7,056 bases of DNA, taken from positions 1 to 7,056 of the forward strand of contig DIYE01000319.1 in the NCBI GenBank assembly GCA_002428885.1, written 5' to 3'. Below, one piece after another: positions 4,620-7,056 of the stretch (the stretch's first letter is position 1; each line of letters begins with the position of its first letter). The notes beneath the pieces were generated by a model. That model saw only the letters and a program-made list of their open reading frames with translations. It was not told the DNA's origin and ran no database searches. A program made the translations under genes and the position numbers. This stretch comes from Alphaproteobacteria bacterium UBA6062. Lineage in GTDB: Bacteria > Pseudomonadota > Alphaproteobacteria > Sneathiellales > Sneathiellaceae.

Positions 4620-7056
4620 TCTTCAAACTCGATCAGCAGCCGCCCGTCCTCCGGGTTGGCGACCCTGTCGCCGAGCAGCGGAATTTCTCCGTCGGTAAAG
4701 ATAAGGGCTTCATTGACGGCAGGGCCTGTTGTATCCAGTCGCCGGAAGGACGTTAGCTTGATGTTTGCAATACCATCGATATTCGACAGGAAGGCCAGGA
4801 GTTGGTTCGCATAAAGGATCTGTCCAAAGCCTGTTTTCTGCCTGGAAAAGAAACTGGTATCTTCTCCTCTTTCTGTATCACCGATTGCAGCGACGATTTT
4901 TTTATCCAGATTGGTTGTGGCATAGCCTTCGGCGGGCAGAACTTTCAGGCAAATCTGCAGCGGGACAGGTTTTGGGCCAGTAACGATCAGTCGCCTGCCG
5001 ATCGGGCGGCGTTCAGCAACGGTTTGTTTTACAAGCAGTGTCAGCGTATCGTCCACAACATTGCTGTGACGGGCCAGGATGGCTATATGGATATAGGGCC
5101 AGGGTTCATTGCCGACGATCCAGCAATTGGCATCCCGGACATCCGTGAGGCTACAGGCAAATCTGCGATAGTCTTCCAGAGTTACACAAAGCCTGTCATC
5201 CTGCAGCATGTCAGCGGATCTGATCCGAACACTTTCCCGGCTTTCCTCGCTAATGGTCGCTGTCGCAGGCAACGGATTATTGACCCGGATGAGACGGGTT
5301 GCAAAATCGGAGAAATGCTTGTCTGGAGGGGCGGCGACAGTCAGGACATTGGCACCGACGCTGGCGGCGCTTCCGACCGCTTCGCGAATATGGGCCGTGT
5401 AACGCCGACTTAAAGAAGGGGTTCTTCCCATCCCGTTTCGACCAAAGCGCAGGGTGACACTGCGATCTTCGTTACGGTCAAGCTTGAAGACCCGATCTGA
5501 TCCGTCATGGCGCAAAAGGTCCCTGGTCGGGTGCCAGATCTGGTCTGGGGCGGAGAGGGACGGCCCGAATAAAGGACTATCGGTCAGTTTGATGGCGGGA
5601 TAGCTTATCTGTTCCGGTTTTGCGGACAGAAACTCGCTCATGGCCAGAGGCGTTCCGTTTTCATGATCCGACAAGGACTGAAGAGGGAGAGCCGGAAGAC
5701 TTGGCTGCCAGTCATCAGCTTCCATTTGATCACTAACGGTTAGTTCCAGATCTCGTGTCAGGCCATATTCCGCTTCAACCGCATTGGCGAAGATAGCGGC
5801 AACGGTTTGACTGGTGCTGCCCGGCTGCGATGGTTTGATGGTTACTCGGAGATCCTGCGGCAGGGCGTCCTGTGCCTGCCAGCGAAGGCTGACCAGGGTT
5901 GTTTCGGAAAAAGAACCGGCCGGATGCTGGAGTTTTTCGATATCCGTTAGTCGGACGGCATGGGCTCTCAAAAAGTCGGAGGATGTCGCTTGGGGCAGCA
6001 GGTCTGTATCGGAAATATGCTGCAAGACAATCACATCACCGATTTTCAGGGGAACAGGTTCGTCACTGGTCATATCGGGAAATTCCGCAATGACATCGGT
6101 CGCCCCGGCGAACAGGGTGAATTCACTCAGCCCGAAATCGTGAATTCTGAGACGGTTCAGGCCCGGCCTCGCCATCAGTGCGTGACGGGTTTCGTAACAG
6201 GTTGCGCCGCCGCTGAGGCTGCGGTGAAACAGATCGCTGTTCCGGGTGACAAACCGCCTTTGATGAGCATGATGACTACTCAGGACAGCGGTTCCGGAAG
6301 GTACCCGTAGCGGCTCTGAGACCTCGAATGTCAGAACTGTTCTCGGGGCACAGCCTGCCTCGGCAAAATAGCCCAGCAGGCGGGCATGCCGGTCAATCGA
6401 AGTGCCGAGCAATGCTGTCTGCAGATACGCTTCGTTCCCGACAAAATCCTGACGATAACTGAGATAATCGGCAATATAGGCCAGGATCTCGACGATCATG
6501 GTTCCGGTATCGGCGGCTGTTATTTCGTGCCAGTTCGGAATAAACCGTTCAATATTGGTGATCATGAGAGATCGGATAGATTCGAAATCCTTCGCGGTAT
6601 AGTCAAAGACCGGTTCCGGACCATTTTGGTAATCCGAAGACAAAGCTTTTTTGCTTTGCAGCAGGAAGATCGGGGCAGAACTGGCTGTCCGGTCCAGGGT
6701 GTGGCCCGGAAAGTCGATGAGACGCAGGATATGCTGATAATATTTCAGGTTTTCCAGTTCTTCAGCGCGGGCATCCATGAACAGGGATAGTTGCAGCAAG
6801 GTTGGCGGCTGAACCCATTTAACCGCCGTGATCACCAGTGACAGATTTGCCTGGCCGTCCAGTCTTTCCAGGCGGAAATTCCGAGGCGTTAATTCCGGCG
6901 GGACAGCTTCTCCGGCAGAAAACAGATCGGCGCCGCCAATTTCAAGGGAAACAGTCCAGTTTCGGGCGCCATCAGGGGTCGCGCGAGCGCTTACCAGTGA
7001 GATTTGACCGAGGCTGATATCCGGAGATACGGGGCGGTTCTGTTTGCTGCGAAGAG
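4604..7056 (-). CDS. Baseplate J-like wedge protein of a contractile injection system (5' partial; C-terminal 816 residues)
   Basis: Structural protein that, by family, builds the baseplate wedge ring around the spike of a contractile phage-tail-like particle. Residues are counted from the first whole codon (7054). Residues about 20-75 hold a beta-rich segment with LTPRNFRLE, like the N-terminal 'l.p.NvrI' region of the family. Residues 150-161 (FDYTAKDFESIR) and 195-214 (ADYLSYRQDFVGNEAYLQTA) are the hallmark helical block. Residues 532-546 are the FGDG-like beta turn, here FGRNGMGRTP. NNPLPA is at 592-597 and EDYRRFA at 627-633. The C-terminus ends with GEIPLLGDRVANPEDGRLL, matching the family's closing segment. 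The GTG at 6835 is an in-frame valine: the frame is open upstream to the window edge, the upstream residues fit the family, and no Shine-Dalgarno sequence precedes it. The true start lies outside. The gene overlaps gene B by four bases. The family call is strong; the type of particle (eCIS, tailocin-like or prophage) is less certain. Confidence 0.88.
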   Translation of the reverse strand, partial: LRSKQNRPVSPDISLGQISLVSARATPDGARNWTVSLEIGGADLFSAGEAVPPELTPRNFRLERLDGQANLSLVITAVKWVQPPTLLQLSLFMDARAEELENLKYYQHILRLIDFPGHTLDRTASSAPIFLLQSKKALSSDYQNGPEPVFDYTAKDFESIRSLMITNIERFIPNWHEITAADTGTMIVEILAYIADYLSYRQDFVGNEAYLQTALLGTSIDRHARLLGYFAEAGCAPRTVLTFEVSEPLRVPSGTAVLSSHHAHQRRFVTRNSDLFHRSLSGGATCYETRHALMARPGLNRLRIHDFGLSEFTLFAGATDVIAEFPDMTSDEPVPLKIGDVIVLQHISDTDLLPQATSSDFLRAHAVRLTDIEKLQHPAGSFSETTLVSLRWQAQDALPQDLRVTIKPSQPGSTSQTVAAIFANAVEAEYGLTRDLELTVSDQMEADDWQPSLPALPLQSLSDHENGTPLAMSEFLSAKPEQISYPAIKLTDSPLFGPSLSAPDQIWHPTRDLLRHDGSDRVFKLDRNEDRSVTLRFGRNGMGRTPSLSRRYTAHIREAVGSAASVGANVLTVAAPPDKHFSDFATRLIRVNNPLPATATISEESRESVRIRSADMLQDDRLCVTLEDYRRFACSLTDVRDANCWIVGNEPWPYIHIAILARHSNVVDDTLTLLVKQTVAERRPIGRRLIVTGPKPVPLQICLKVLPAEGYATTNLDKKIVAAIGDTERGEDTSFFSRQKTGFGQILYANQLLAFLSNIDGIANIKLTSFRRLDTTGPAVNEALIFTDGEIPLLGDRVANPEDGRLLIEFEERTMA

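Noticed and set aside
4802..5413. Plus-strand 203-codon ORF
   Set aside because: It lies antisense to the strongly recognised C-terminal half of the baseplate J-like gene; its product shows no family features and no clear ribosome binding site.
1..7056. Frameshift or pseudogene decay in either large gene
   Set aside because: Both frames stay open and motif order is intact to the window edges.
1..7056. tRNA, rRNA, CRISPR array, insertion sequence, terminator or promoter
   Set aside because: No DNA-level direct-repeat arrays, terminal inverted repeats, or hairpin followed by a T-run in a non-coding gap were seen; essentially every base is coding.

Overview
The window holds parts of two large minus-strand genes and almost nothing else. 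Both run off an edge, so neither is complete. Reading order is right to left: the C-terminal 816 residues of a baseplate J-like protein (gene A, 4604 to beyond 7056), then a second, divergent baseplate J-like protein (gene B, from 4607 to beyond 1, 1,535 residues visible). They overlap by four bases (ATGA), so they are two consecutive genes of one operon, probably translationally coupled. There is no intergenic DNA, RNA gene, mobile element or CRISPR in the window.

Both proteins fit the paired 'putative baseplate assembly protein' families found in contractile injection systems: extracellular injection systems (eCIS, the Afp11/Afp12-type pair), phage-tail-like particles and myophage-related clusters. 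In those systems such proteins form the wedge lattice that links the spike hub to the sheath. The assignment rests on family motifs recognised by eye, including FYQER...NE.Y..TA, FGDG..G.RLP.G and NNPLPA. No database search was possible.

The unusual part is gene B. About 705 of its visible residues form the J-like scaffold. That scaffold is interrupted twice, by about 435 and about 400 residues of beta-propeller-like repeats (BNR/YCF48/sensor-propeller style blades such as GTDSQGLF and GLLSSRDNGKNW). The reading frame stays open through all 1,535 codons, and scaffold motifs resume in family order after each insertion. This looks like a baseplate wedge protein carrying two propeller domains, which could decorate the baseplate as sensors, receptor binders or structural spacers. 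That role is inference.

Organism: G+C is moderate (mid-50s by eye). The dense, overlapping gene layout fits a bacterium, plausibly a Gram-negative proteobacterium, but nothing here fixes the taxon.
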